Source of the DNA: Waddliaceae bacterium
Lineage (GTDB): Bacteria; Chlamydiota; Chlamydiia; Chlamydiales; SLFE01
Length of the DNA: 6,571 bases
NCBI GenBank assembly: GCA_007124415.1
Contig: SLFE01000187.1
Span: forward strand, 1-6,571
Reading direction: 5' to 3'
The notes beneath the pieces are model-generated. The model did no database searches, had not been told where the DNA came from, and was given only the letters and a program-made list of their open reading frames with translations. A program made the position numbers and the translations under genes. Shown piece after piece: positions 6,450 to 6,571 of this stretch. Within the stretch, counting starts at the first letter, position 1, and the number at the start of each line of letters is the position of its first letter.

Positions 6450-6571
6450 TTAAGTGCCGCCCGGAGTAGCGCCGGTAATTGTATCCGACATTCCCGTGAA
6501 GAATGCGGCAATATCTGTTCCTACTGCTGTTAAGGCCACTATTGCGGCGGCGGCAATCAATCCGACGAGCA
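6450..6571 (-). CDS. flp: Flp-type pilin, C-terminal part (start beyond window)
   Basis: Read on the minus strand from the right edge, a frame open for 39 codons ends in TAA at 6452-6450. The peptide begins LVGLIAAAAIVALTAVGTDI and ends TGATPGGT. The hydrophobic LVGLIAAAAIVALTAVG run is the typical core of Flp/Fap pilins, which normally sits directly after a conserved Glu-Tyr; that pair and the leader peptide would lie just outside the window. Flp is the major pilus subunit, cleaved by the prepilin peptidase and assembled by CpaF and the TadB/C platform. It is transcribed toward the right arm, and the hairpin at 6392-6419 lies between them. The family match rests on this short stretch plus the Tad context. 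Confidence 0.85.
   Translation of the reverse strand, partial: LVGLIAAAAIVALTAVGTDIAAFFTGMSDTITGATPGGT

Overview
The window holds most of a Tad (tight adherence / Flp pilus) assembly locus from a Gram-negative bacterium of middling G+C with AT-rich intergenic DNA. The taxon cannot be fixed from the sequence. A member of the Planctomycetes-Verrucomicrobia-Chlamydiae group or another lineage with a divergent Tad system is possible, but that is a guess. No secretin (RcpA/CpaC), RcpC/CpaB, TadZ/CpaE or TadD gene lies inside the window, so any such genes must be elsewhere.

The locus has two divergent arms facing away from a 76-bp promoter region at 1990-2065. The left arm (minus strand) is a tightly coupled run: a TadE-type pseudopilin (1414-1989), a short TadG-like pseudopilin (902-1414, joined through TAATG), and an unrecognised protein with beta-propeller-like repeats (905 down to the window edge, joined through ATGA). 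The right arm (plus strand) holds cpaF/tadA, the secretion ATPase (2066-3409), a single gene that looks like a TadB-TadC platform fusion (3424-4929), a full-length PilD-type prepilin peptidase (4996-5799) and a second TadE-type pseudopilin (5813-6217).

The right arm is followed by a palindromic element of about 162 bp (6224-6385). It has 25-bp terminal inverted repeats inside a split CTAG site and looks like an IS630/Tc1-mariner-type MITE. A 12-bp stem hairpin terminator (6392-6419) follows. The tail of a Flp-type pilin gene then comes in convergently from the right edge (6450-6571, minus strand).

Together the genes describe a pilus machine. CpaF powers assembly at the membrane platform formed by the TadB/TadC-like protein. 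The peptidase cleaves the Flp pilin and probably the three pseudopilins, all of which carry a visible G-x4-E processing motif. The propeller-like protein is the uncharacterised member of the set.
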